A stretch of DNA of 23,822 nt from JALHRI01 sp044351685 (GTDB lineage: Bacteria; Pseudomonadota; Alphaproteobacteria; Rickettsiales; UBA3002): the NCBI GenBank assembly GCA_044351685.1, contig JBILFK010000004.1, positions 1 through 23,822 of the forward strand, read 5' to 3'. Below are positions 1 through 7,434 of the stretch, in pieces. The notes beneath the pieces were generated by a model. That model searched no databases, had not been told where the DNA came from, and worked only from the letters and a program-made list of their open reading frames with translations. The translations under genes and the position numbers were made by a program. The stretch's first letter is position 1. Each line of letters opens with the position of its first letter.

Positions 1-984
1 CTGCTGCAAAAATTCGCGCACGCCCATCAATTCCCCTTCCGCAGAAAGGCCTGAAATAACATACGCCAAGTCGCAGCCAAATACTGCAAGCGCCACCAGC
101 GCTGTTTTCACACCGCGCCCTTTAAACAGCGCTGAACTACTCCACGAGCCCACAGCAATCGCAATGGAAAATAGAGCGTACAAAAATGTTACCACCTGTT
201 CGTTGCCGCCAAACACCTGTTTCGCGAAGATGGGGAATTGCGTGAGATAAACAGCGCCAAGCGCCCAGAACCACGAAATACCCAGCACCGGGTGCAACAA
301 GGCAGGTGCACGCGCAGCACGCAGCACACGCCCGGTGGCGCGCACAATATTCCACGACATGCGCGATTGCACTACAGGCGCCTGCAACGCGGGCACTTGT
401 AACGCGGCAATAAACCCTACCATGCTTGCAAACACCATAATTGCTGCCACCATCCATAACCCATGCGTCTGTAACACCAGCAAGCCACCCAGCAATGTGC
501 CTGCCAGCACTGCCACAAAGGTTCCCGCTTCAACAATGGCGTTGGCCTTTAGCAACTGATCGCGTGGTAATAATTCTGGTAAGATCGCATATTTCACAGG
601 GCCAAACACCGCTGCCTGCGTGCCAAGCAAAAACAAGCTGAACAACATTAGCCATGGGTTACCCATAAACAGGCTAAACGCTGCAATGGCACTCAGCAGG
701 CATTCCACGGCCTTCAACTTTCGTACCAATTGGTGCTTGGCTACCCTATCGGCAATTTGTCCGGCTATCGCAGAAAAAAGAAAAAATGGCAGAATAAACA
801 CCGCGGCCGCCATGCTGATAAGTGTTTCGGCTTTCATGTCCAGCGTTTGCGAAAGCTGGAACGTAATGAACACCGCCATGGCGTTACGGTAGAAATTATC
901 CGTGAATGCACCAAGCGCCTGCGCAATAAAAATCGGCAGAAATTGGCGAGAGCGTAAAAACGAAAAATGCGGCATATGCCGCAT
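1..984 (-). CDS. MFS transporter, LplT / phospholipid-acyltransferase N-terminal type (3' part outside window)
   Basis: The frame is open from an ATG at 984 to the window edge, giving 328 codons without a stop. The protein is a multi-pass membrane protein of the major facilitator superfamily. Its N-terminus has the family-typical AQALGAFTDNFYRNA (about residues 21-35), and the middle has GPVKYAILPELLP followed by NAIVEAGTF. These are hallmarks of the LplT lysophospholipid flippase and of the MFS half of fused acyl-ACP synthetase/acyl-glycerophosphoethanolamine acyltransferases. The family moves lysophospholipids across the inner membrane for re-acylation; that role here is inferred from the family. 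Whether acyltransferase and AMP-ligase domains follow cannot be seen. The start at 984 has only a weak AGGG upstream, and a second ATG lies at 975. Both sit inside a perfect 20-bp palindrome. Confidence 0.85.
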   Translation of the reverse strand, partial: MRHMPHFSFLRSRQFLPIFIAQALGAFTDNFYRNAMAVFITFQLSQTLDMKAETLISMAAAVFILPFFLFSAIAGQIADRVAKHQLVRKLKAVECLLSAIAAFSLFMGNPWLMLFSLFLLGTQAAVFGPVKYAILPELLPRDQLLKANAIVEAGTFVAVLAGTLLGGLLVLQTHGLWMVAAIMVFASMVGFIAALQVPALQAPVVQSRMSWNIVRATGRVLRAARAPALLHPVLGISWFWALGAVYLTQFPIFAKQVFGGNEQVVTFLYALFSIAIAVGSWSSSALFKGRGVKTALVALAVFGCDLAYVISGLSAEGELMGVREFLQQ

Positions 985-985
985 T
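966..985. repeat. 20-bp perfect palindrome over the MFS gene start
   Basis: AATGCGGCATATGCCGCATT equals its own reverse complement. It covers the first six codons of the MFS gene, including both candidate ATG starts at 984 and 975. It could be an operator, or in RNA it could fold over the start codon. It might also be chance in a short region. A second dyad, TGCCACA/TGTGGCA, lies just upstream at 996-1010. Confidence 0.6.
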
Positions 986-1023
986 AATCACGCCCTGCCA
1001 CACTGTGGCAAGTAACAATTAAT

Positions 1024-1524
1024 TTAAGTTGCTTGCCCCATCGCGTGGAGCATCAGTGCAATACGCTCTTGGCGTTGCTTTAATTCTTCGACATCGTTCT
1101 TCTGCATAATCAGATCCAGTGAAAGCTGCACGAATGCAATAAGGGTGGCAACCACCACTTCGAGTTGGCGTTTAATGCGGGTGACAATTGGGTCGGTGAT
1201 TTTACGCACCGTGGCACTCGCTTCAACGGCGTTGTTACTATATTCGGTAATGGCCATATACACTTTACGCAGCGCGTTTTCGATACGCCCTTTTGCCGCA
1301 GCCTTGCGCGAAGGCTTGCCTTCAGCCAGCACTAAAAATTCTTCGCTCAGAATATCTGTCGATTCAGCAACTGCACTCACCAACGGCTCTACCAAATCAA
1401 TCTGCGATTCTTTATCGGTAATCATTTCATGCTCGGTGGTCATGATCAGATCATCGGCTAAATGGTACAGCTCGGTGATTTCGTGGTAATCTTGCTCGAG
1501 TTTTTCGATGCTCTTGGTTGCCAT
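1024..1524 (-). CDS. hypothetical helical protein
   Basis: I do not recognise a family. The product is 166 aa and looks almost entirely alpha-helical: acidic in the N-terminal half, with a basic stretch (KPSRKAAAKGR) near the middle and a final helix rich in Glu, Gln and Arg. There is no signal peptide. One hydrophobic stretch (VVVATLIAFVQLSLDLIM) looks amphipathic rather than clearly membrane-spanning. The frame extends back to an ATG at 1545, but I place the start at 1524 because a strong GGAGG lies 5 nt upstream of that codon, while the upstream ATG has no clear ribosome binding site. It lies between a small glycine/alanine-rich gene and the MFS transporter, all on the minus strand with gaps of about 40 nt, so the three may be co-transcribed. 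Confidence 0.7.
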   Translation of the reverse strand: MATKSIEKLEQDYHEITELYHLADDLIMTTEHEMITDKESQIDLVEPLVSAVAESTDILSEEFLVLAEGKPSRKAAAKGRIENALRKVYMAITEYSNNAVEASATVRKITDPIVTRIKRQLEVVVATLIAFVQLSLDLIMQKNDVEELKQRQERIALMLHAMGQAT

Positions 1525-1529
1525 TGCTG

Positions 1530-1534
1530 CCTCC
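1530..1534 (-). promoter_or_regulatory. Shine-Dalgarno deciding the start at 1524
   Basis: GGAGG on the minus strand, 5 nt before the ATG at 1524. It favours the internal start over the upstream in-frame ATG at 1545. Confidence 0.7.
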
Positions 1535-1566
1535 GATACCTTCATATCTATGCTTATTTCAGTTTA

Positions 1567-2112
1567 TTAGGCGCGTCCAGCGGCCGCTGCACCTTGCCGA
1601 CTATCATCGACATATTGCTGCCAGCGACGTTGTGGATCTTGCCCTTGTTCTTGCGCCACGCGCGATGACCAATAGCCCGGACGCGATTGCTGCGCACCTT
1701 GGCCACCAATATTACCAATACCTGCCGGGTATGAACGCAGTACCGTAGGCTGCTGACCCAGCACCCCTGCAACACCGCCGACCACATTTTCAGTTAAGCC
1801 ACGTACATGTGTACCAACCGAACGACCTGTGAACGCGCCTGAAATCCAGTTAACAGGTAACCACCAGCTGGCCGTCAATGCACTGTTCGTAAGCGTTGCA
1901 GCAGTGCCCGCAGCAAAAGCTGTACCTGCGCTGGCCAGTTTACCGCGCAGCAACCATTGTCCTGTTTCAATAAGGGTATCAAGACCACCAAGTAGTGCGG
2001 TAAGCGACGTGTTGAGAATCGGCATGTTTCCAATAAATGGAATCATACTCACATTAGCCGACCACCGGGCTAAGAAGCCATTACCTGTACTTGTTGTTTG
2101 TTCACGTGCCAT
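1567..2112 (-). CDS. hypothetical Gly/Ala-rich protein
   Basis: No family recognised. The product is 181 aa. The central part (about residues 30-125) is rich in Gly, Ala, Ser and Thr with moderately hydrophobic stretches such as SLTALLGGLDTLIETGQWLL and VVGGVAGVLG, so it may associate with membrane. The C-terminal 45 residues are polar, Gln-rich and basic, and end in a W-x2-Y-x3-S-R tail. A similar tail (W-x2-Y-x2-S-R) ends the otherwise different Ala-rich protein at 18792-19325. The start is the ATG at 2112. A purine-rich stretch lies upstream but farther from the ATG than usual. The gene is separated from gpsA by a palindromic repeat element and probably has its own promoter. Confidence 0.65.
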   Translation of the reverse strand: MAREQTTSTGNGFLARWSANVSMIPFIGNMPILNTSLTALLGGLDTLIETGQWLLRGKLASAGTAFAAGTAATLTNSALTASWWLPVNWISGAFTGRSVGTHVRGLTENVVGGVAGVLGQQPTVLRSYPAGIGNIGGQGAQQSRPGYWSSRVAQEQGQDPQRRWQQYVDDSRQGAAAAGRA

Positions 2113-2188
2113 AATTACACGAACCCCTTTTCCTTACTTTCACATTACCAAATTCTATAACAAGTAGGATGAAGGTTTTATGACAATT

Positions 2189-2248
2189 GACGGGTTTGAG
2201 TTAGCGGCCAGCCGCTTACGAACCCGTCATCCCCGCGCAGGCGGGGAT
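2189..2248. repeat. Two-hairpin palindromic repeat (HPRAGGDP-type element)
   Basis: This short element has two adjacent dyads. The first has outer arms GACGGGTT (2189-2196) and AACCCGTC (2221-2228) enclosing an inner AGCGGC/GCCGCT hairpin (2203-2208 with 2211-2216). The second is an 8-bp stem ATCCCCGC/GCGGGGAT (2229-2236 with 2241-2248) closed by GCAG. The second half, TCATCCCCGCGCAGGCGGGG, is a well-known dispersed proteobacterial palindrome whose translation gives the spurious peptide HPRAGGDP. It lies 27 nt past the gpsA stop, so in RNA it may also stop transcription or protect the 3' end. No T-run follows the stem. Confidence 0.8.
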
Positions 2249-2275
2249 CCATCGTTAATAGAGATAAAAATCCTC

Positions 2276-3274
2276 TTACGCCGCACCCACAGGCCGCTGC
2301 AGCAGGTTCGCAATGGTTTCAGAAACACTGGTTTGCCCGGCCAACACTGCCTGCACAGCGTGCAAAATAGGCGCCTCAACCAGCAGGTTGCGTGCCAGAT
2401 GGTGTGCCGATTCGGCGGTAGCAACACCTTCCATCACCCCGGTGCGCTTCAGCGAAATTTTGGCCATATCGCCTGCCCGGCCAATAGCAAAGCCCAGCGC
2501 ATAATTGCGCGAGCGCGGCGAACTACAGGTAAGCAACATATCGCCCAAGCCTGCCAAACCAAGCAGCGTGGTGTGCTTGCCGCCTTTGGCCTGCACAAGG
2601 CGGGCAATTTCGGCCATGCCACGCGTAATCACGGCGGCACGGGCATTTTCGCCAAGCCCCTGGCCATCACTCATACCGGCGGCAATCGCAATCACGTTCT
2701 TAAGCGCGCCACATAGCTGCACGCCCACAGGGTCATCTTGCGTATAGATACGGAAATAACGCCCACCCAGCATGCCCGAAAAATGCTCGGCAATATTTAA
2801 ATTGGTGCTGGCGATCACGGTGGCGGTGGGTTTACCGCTTGCCGCTTCATCGGCAAAGTTGGGGCCAGAAATTACCGCCACGGGGTTTTGCGGTAAAAAT
2901 AATTGCACCAGTTCGCTCATCAGCAGCACACTGCCACGCTCGATACCTTTGGTGGCTATCAGCAATGGCGTTTTGCCCGCCACCTGATCGCTCATGGGCA
3001 TCAAAACGCTGCGCAGCGATTGCGCCGGCACCGAAAGCAGCAACCCATCGCAGCTTTTTAAATCGGCAAGCTGATGGGTAATGGTAATGGCAGGGTCGAT
3101 AAATTGTTCGGGCAAATAAGTGGCATTCACGCGGGCTTCGGCAATCGCTTCGGCGGTGGCCTGATTGCGCGCCCACAAGGTTACTTTAGCACCTGCACGG
3201 TTGGCGAGCACGGCAAGCGCAGTGCCCCACGCCCCTGCCCCTACAACACCTAGATGTGGCTGCGAAAAACTCAT
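2276..3274 (-). CDS. gpsA: NAD(P)-dependent glycerol-3-phosphate dehydrogenase
   Basis: Cytoplasmic enzyme that reduces dihydroxyacetone phosphate to sn-glycerol 3-phosphate, the backbone for phospholipids. The 332-aa length is normal. The N-terminal Rossmann motif GAGAWG is at residues 12-17, followed by LWAR. KGIE is at about 109-112, SGPNFADEAASGKPT at about 136-150, the catalytic-lysine segment ALKNVIAIAAG has K192, and the C-terminal GLAGLGDMLLTC is at about 239-250. The start is the ATG at 3274, which overlaps the ileS stop in ATGA, so translation is probably coupled to ileS. The product feeds PlsY, encoded at the other end of the window. The palindromic repeat at 2189-2248 lies just downstream. 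Confidence 0.97.
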   Translation of the reverse strand: MSFSQPHLGVVGAGAWGTALAVLANRAGAKVTLWARNQATAEAIAEARVNATYLPEQFIDPAITITHQLADLKSCDGLLLSVPAQSLRSVLMPMSDQVAGKTPLLIATKGIERGSVLLMSELVQLFLPQNPVAVISGPNFADEAASGKPTATVIASTNLNIAEHFSGMLGGRYFRIYTQDDPVGVQLCGALKNVIAIAAGMSDGQGLGENARAAVITRGMAEIARLVQAKGGKHTTLLGLAGLGDMLLTCSSPRSRNYALGFAIGRAGDMAKISLKRTGVMEGVATAESAHHLARNLLVEAPILHAVQAVLAGQTSVSETIANLLQRPVGAA

Positions 3275-6200
3275 GCGGCCTTGCTGATGCCGATAACGAT
3301 TTTTTCGCCGTCCACTTCCTGCGTGGAAACTTTTTCGGCGCCCGAGGCATTGCCTTCGGTAATGGAAGTGGCAAGCGTTTGCTCGGCGATATATTGGCTG
3401 TGCGCCATGGCGGGCTTGAAGCCCGTTGGCAATTCTAGCAGCAATGCAATACGATCACTTACATGCAGCCCGGCATCTTTGCGCGCCTGCTGCACCATGC
3501 GCACCATATCGCGCGCCAAGCCCTCGGCTTCCAGTTCAGGGGTGATGGTGAGGTCGAGAATGACTAGAGCATCGTTAGTAGATAATGGTGCTGCATTATT
3601 CTGGAATTTTGGCTTAGGAACCAATTGAATATTATATTCCCCTGCATGCAATAATTCTCCTGCAACGGTTACCGTGCCGTCCGGAAACTTATTCCAATCA
3701 CCCTTTTTAGACGCAGGGAGAATTTCTTTCATTTTACTTGGCAATCTTTTACCAAGCACCGCTGAGTTAATCTGTAAAGACATTGTCGCGTAGTCGGCTA
3801 GATACATGTCGCCCTCGCCAACTTCTTTAACATTAATTTCATCTTCGATTATTTTAGCTATGGTGCGCCCATAAAGCTGGTGCCATCTGTGAGCTACATT
3901 CATTTCTTCCACAACAATTTCAATCTTATTTAGTGGCAATCGAACACGACAATTATTCTTATTGCGGAGAGCCAAGGCAACATTGCATATATCTTGGACA
4001 CGATCCATATCTGCAACGAGTTCAACATCCTCCGCAATTGCAGCTACATCCGGAAAATCTTGCAAATGCACGCTTTCGTTTTCACCATTCAGGCCGCGAT
4101 AAATCGCCTCAGCGGTAAAGGGTAGCAGCGGCGCTGCGGCTTTGCACATCACATTCAGCACGGTGAACAAGGTATCGTAAGCGGCTTGTTTGCTGCCGGT
4201 TCTTTCTTCGCCCCAGAAGCGATCTTTGGAACGGCGAATATACCAGTTATTCAACACTTCGAAAAAGCCGCTGATAGATTCGCATGCGCCCGGTGTATCA
4301 TAGCTATCGAGCGATGTTTTTACCTGCGCCACGGCCGCTTTGCACTTGGCTAAAATATACCGATCAAGAATATCTTCTGACGCAGTGATTTCTTTTGCCA
4401 CCACACCATCGGCATTCGCATAAAGTGTGAAGAAATTATACGCATTCCAGATGGGTTTAATGTTCAGGCGCACGATATCGCGAATGAATTTACCGTCTGG
4501 GTCAACGCCCAAATCGCTGCCGCGCATCACGGGCGAGGCCAGCATCATCCAGCGTAGCGCATCGGCGCCGTAGGCATCCATCACCTCTTTTGGGTCGCGG
4601 TAATTTTTCAGGCGCTTGCTATATTTTAGCCCCGTTTCTTCATCAATCACCACGCCGTGGCAAATCACGTTTTTGAACGGCGCTTTTTCAAACAGCGCTG
4701 CGCTCAACACTTGCAGCGTATAAAACCAGCCGCGCGTTTGCGCGATATATTCGGTGATAAAATCGGCGGGGAAATTTTTCTCGAACCATGCTTTATTCTC
4801 GAACGGGTAATGCACCTGCGCGTAAGGCATGCTGCCCGATTCAAACCAGCAATCGAATACATCTTCGATGCGGGTATATTCTTCGCCGTCAATCGTCAGC
4901 TTCACATTATCAATGAACGGGCGGTGAAGGTCTGCGACCTTTTGCCCACTTAATTTTTCTATCTCCTCGATAGAGCCACACACATGGATTTTACCCGAAG
5001 CCGATTTCCAAATCGGAATGGGCGTACCCCAAAAGCGGTTGCGCGAAATGCTCCAATCCGGCGCGCTTTCGATGCCTTTGCCCATTTGCCCTTCGCGCAC
5101 ATGGTCGGGAATCCAGTGAATGGTGTGATTATTTTCAGCCATGTTGGCTTTGATTTTCTGCACGTTCACATACCAGCTGCTCATGGCGCGATAAATCAGC
5201 GGCGTATCGGTGCGCCAGCAATGCGGGTAGTTGTGTTTATACGGCTCAGATTTCACCAGTTTGCCGTTGGCCTTCAGCCAGCGCACAATGCGCATATTGG
5301 CAAGGCCATATTTTGCTACATCTTTGGCGGAAATATGTTGTGCCTTATCTTCCTCGCTCACCGCAATATCGGCTTCTAAAATGCGCGTATCGGGCACCAC
5401 GATGAGGCCTTGGAGCTTTAAATCAGGTAAATCATTGAGGTCAGAAGTAAACTGTCCCTTTTCATCAACGGGGCATACAAGAGCCCCCCATAATTGTGCT
5501 CCAGGCGAAGATTTTACGCCAGGCACAGGATATAGACTAAAGTTATTTTTCTTACCTAAGTTATAATCGTCTTCACCAAATGCTGGGGCTATATGCACAA
5601 TGCCCGTACCATCACCATCAGAAACAAATTCGGCTGCCCAAACTTTAAAGCCGTTCATTTCCTTTGCAGTTTCAAAGTATGGAAAGAGTGGTTCATAAGT
5701 GAGGCCGACGAGTTCCGATGGCTCAATGTCTATGTAATTAAACTCACCTGAAGCCTTATCTTTAGAAACCAACTTCATATACGCGTTAACCGACATAATA
5801 ACGTGCGTACCTTCGTAATCGAATAAGCCGTATTTGACGTCCTTACCAACAGCTAATGCTAAGTTACTTGGCAAAGTCCAAGGCGTCGTAGTCCATGCAA
5901 CCATGTAGCATTCTTTTACACCACTCTGAGCAAGACGTGCAGGAATATCCTTAAGTTTAAACTTTACAAACGCAGAGAGGTCTTCGCGCTCGCGCGTTGC
6001 GTTATCGATGCGCGTTTCGAAGTTGGAAACCGGGGTTTCTGCCGCCCAGCTATAAGGCATCACGCGCATGCTCTCGTAAATCAGGCCTTTGTTCCAAAGC
6101 TCCTTGAAGGCCCAAAGGCAGCTTTCCATGAACGGGGTATCCATGGTTTTATAATCGTTGGCAAAATCTACCCAGCGGCCTTGGCGGTTCACGTAATATT

Positions 6201-6606
6201 CCCACTCTGCGGTGTATTTCATCACGCTGGTGCGGCAATGTTCGTTGAATTTGCCAATGCCATAATCGGTAATGGCCGCGCGGCCGCTGATGCCCAGTTC
6301 TTTTTCGGCGCCCATTTCGGCGGGCAGGCCGTGGCAATCCCAACCGAAGCGGCGCTCGACACGTTTGCCGTTCATGGTTTGGTAACGCGCGATAGTATCT
6401 TTTACATAGCCGGTAAGCAAATGCCCATAATGCGGCAGGCCGTTGGCAAAGGGTGGGCCATCGTAAAAGACAAACGCGTTATTGGCATCGCGTGCTTCCA
6501 CGGATGCTTTGAACGTGCCACTGCGCTGCCAGAAGGCGAGCACCTCTTCTTCCAGCTTGGGGAAATTGGGGTTGGCTTCAACGTTGGGGTATTGTGGCTT
6601 GCTCAT
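3271..6606 (-). CDS. ileS: isoleucyl-tRNA synthetase, large eukaryote-like type
   Basis: Charges tRNA(Ile) with isoleucine in the cytoplasm. At 1111 aa it matches the long, eukaryote-like IleRS class rather than the roughly 940-aa E. coli class. Members of this class are often insensitive to mupirocin (family knowledge, not seen here). The class I HIGH motif is HYGH at residues 59-62. The CP1 editing domain is at about 200-400 with TTPWTLPSN and GTGIVHIAPAFGEDD. The second class I motif is K661-Y-S-K-R, with Tyr where Met is usual (KMSKR). The anticodon-binding and C-terminal domains follow. Base composition is uneven: residues about 213-400 and 846-1013 are encoded by AT-richer DNA than the rest. 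The start at 6606 has AGAGAG upstream, next to a CTCTGG/CCAGAG hairpin. gpsA follows with a 4-nt overlap. Confidence 0.97.
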   Translation of the reverse strand: MSKPQYPNVEANPNFPKLEEEVLAFWQRSGTFKASVEARDANNAFVFYDGPPFANGLPHYGHLLTGYVKDTIARYQTMNGKRVERRFGWDCHGLPAEMGAEKELGISGRAAITDYGIGKFNEHCRTSVMKYTAEWEYYVNRQGRWVDFANDYKTMDTPFMESCLWAFKELWNKGLIYESMRVMPYSWAAETPVSNFETRIDNATREREDLSAFVKFKLKDIPARLAQSGVKECYMVAWTTTPWTLPSNLALAVGKDVKYGLFDYEGTHVIMSVNAYMKLVSKDKASGEFNYIDIEPSELVGLTYEPLFPYFETAKEMNGFKVWAAEFVSDGDGTGIVHIAPAFGEDDYNLGKKNNFSLYPVPGVKSSPGAQLWGALVCPVDEKGQFTSDLNDLPDLKLQGLIVVPDTRILEADIAVSEEDKAQHISAKDVAKYGLANMRIVRWLKANGKLVKSEPYKHNYPHCWRTDTPLIYRAMSSWYVNVQKIKANMAENNHTIHWIPDHVREGQMGKGIESAPDWSISRNRFWGTPIPIWKSASGKIHVCGSIEEIEKLSGQKVADLHRPFIDNVKLTIDGEEYTRIEDVFDCWFESGSMPYAQVHYPFENKAWFEKNFPADFITEYIAQTRGWFYTLQVLSAALFEKAPFKNVICHGVVIDEETGLKYSKRLKNYRDPKEVMDAYGADALRWMMLASPVMRGSDLGVDPDGKFIRDIVRLNIKPIWNAYNFFTLYANADGVVAKEITASEDILDRYILAKCKAAVAQVKTSLDSYDTPGACESISGFFEVLNNWYIRRSKDRFWGEERTGSKQAAYDTLFTVLNVMCKAAAPLLPFTAEAIYRGLNGENESVHLQDFPDVAAIAEDVELVADMDRVQDICNVALALRNKNNCRVRLPLNKIEIVVEEMNVAHRWHQLYGRTIAKIIEDEINVKEVGEGDMYLADYATMSLQINSAVLGKRLPSKMKEILPASKKGDWNKFPDGTVTVAGELLHAGEYNIQLVPKPKFQNNAAPLSTNDALVILDLTITPELEAEGLARDMVRMVQQARKDAGLHVSDRIALLLELPTGFKPAMAHSQYIAEQTLATSITEGNASGAEKVSTQEVDGEKIVIGISKAA

Positions 6607-6864
6607 GGATTCTCTCTGGTTAGCGCCAGAGTTCTAGCGCAAAGCCATGCTGCGCTGCAATCAAAACTACGGCACTGTGGCGCTTATAGCGCGCGCTGGT
6701 GCGGATTGTGGCATCACGTGCATTCGGTTTTCCAGCGATATTGCACTACTGCGCCGTATCACGTAAAGGATAAGGGCTGCGGGACTGAAAAAACACTCGA
6801 ACATCACAAGGCACCACATACAACCATAAGTTTAACACGCAACCCCTGTTAGCGCAACCCTAAG
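6607..6864. other. Divergent intergenic region ileS / PAS gene
   Basis: 258 nt without a credible gene. It must carry the ileS promoter (minus) and the promoter of the PAS gene (plus). On the minus strand TATAAG (6683-6688) inside a GCGCT/AGCGC dyad is a possible -10, but no convincing -35 is seen. A CTCTGG/CCAGAG hairpin (6614-6619 with 6626-6631) sits immediately upstream of the ileS ribosome binding site. I see no T-box, tRNA or small ORF with support. Confidence 0.4.
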
Positions 6865-7311
6865 ATGAATGACCAGCGATTATCTGTCCGCCTTACCAAT
6901 TATTGGAACCTGATTCGCAAAGAACAGGTGCTGCCGGAATATAGTAAAATGAACCCTTCGGCCGTGCATGATTTATGGCCGAGTTGCTTGGTTTGCCGCA
7001 TCGAGGTGACAGCAACAGGGGCCGCTCAGCAATTTACCTTTCACGCGATTGGTGATGGGCTGAAATCGATTTATAACGGCCAAATGCTCGGCAAAACTGT
7101 CAGCGCCGGGCAAAAACATTTTCAGGGTGCCGGGGTGTTAAAACAACTTCCCACGGTGCTTGCAAAGCCCGAACCGCTATTTGATGAAGGCCAGTTCGTG
7201 AACGAACGCAGCAAAGTGGTAAAATACCGTTCATGCCTGTTGCCGTTTGGCGCGGCAGATGGTAGCGCGGTAACGCATGTGCTGGCTGGGCTTAGCTGGC
7301 GTGAATTCTGA
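6865..7311 (+). CDS. PAS_5-like (DUF1457-type) sensor-domain protein
   Basis: 148-aa cytoplasmic protein that looks like the short alphaproteobacterial PAS_5 family. The N-terminus carries the pattern YWNLIRKEQVLPEYSKMNP followed by a Leu-Trp-Pro segment (the family usually has LP-x-R-x-x-(I/L)-x-P ... LLP), then a predicted beta-rich core, FTFHAIGDGLKSIYNGQMLG, and a C-terminal strand region KYRSCLLPFG...GLSW. Proteins of this type are small stand-alone PAS-fold modules, mostly of unknown ligand. There is no output domain. No ribosome binding site precedes the ATG at 6865, so the start is less certain. It lies 123 nt upstream of metC on the same strand. A functional link to metC is not evident. 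Confidence 0.6.
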   Translation: MNDQRLSVRLTNYWNLIRKEQVLPEYSKMNPSAVHDLWPSCLVCRIEVTATGAAQQFTFHAIGDGLKSIYNGQMLGKTVSAGQKHFQGAGVLKQLPTVLAKPEPLFDEGQFVNERSKVVKYRSCLLPFGAADGSAVTHVLAGLSWREF

Positions 7312-7314
7312 TCG

Positions 7315-7403
7315 CATCGCGAAGTCCTTCGGGCGTTGCCCTCAGTGTACTGCGCGATGGCATAAGGCCATCGAAACCTTGAGGCGGCTCGGCGGTTTCG
7401 ATG
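7315..7403 (+). promoter_or_regulatory. Structured metC leader with alternative hairpins
   Basis: Four segments can pair in mutually exclusive ways. Segment 1 (CATCGCG, 7315-7321) pairs with segment 2 (CGCGATG, 7353-7359). Segment 2 shifted by two (CGATGGC, 7355-7361) pairs with segment 3 (GCCATCG, 7367-7373, 5-nt loop). Segment 3 (CATCGAAACC, 7369-7378) pairs over 10 bp with segment 4 (GGTTTCGATG, 7394-7403). A GGGC/GCCC hairpin (7331-7334 with 7338-7341) lies between segments 1 and 2. The metC ribosome binding site AAGAAGG (7422-7428) follows. This is the 1:2, 2:3, 3:4 layout of attenuators and riboswitches, but no T-run follows, and it matches no SAM riboswitch I know. It could instead be a dispersed palindromic repeat. 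Confidence 0.45.
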
Positions 7404-7434
7404 AATAAAAATAAATCGAAAAAGAAGGTACGAT

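Noticed and set aside
2180..2716. 178-codon plus-strand ORF
   Set aside because: Begins in the palindromic repeat (giving HPRAGGDP) and runs antisense to gpsA; no family features.
6181..6852. 223-codon plus-strand ORF opposite the ileS 5' end
   Set aside because: Antisense shadow of the conserved catalytic core of ileS; no recognisable product.
6607..6864. T-box or tRNA upstream of ileS
   Set aside because: No T-box sequence, specifier stem or cloverleaf could be found; T-boxes are not expected in this class.
7369..7403. Intrinsic terminator in the metC leader
   Set aside because: The 10-bp stem is strong, but an A-rich stretch follows, not a T-run.
7312..7434. SAM-I or SAM-II riboswitch upstream of metC
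   Set aside because: The conserved core sequences of these classes, as I know them, are not present, although alternative hairpins are.
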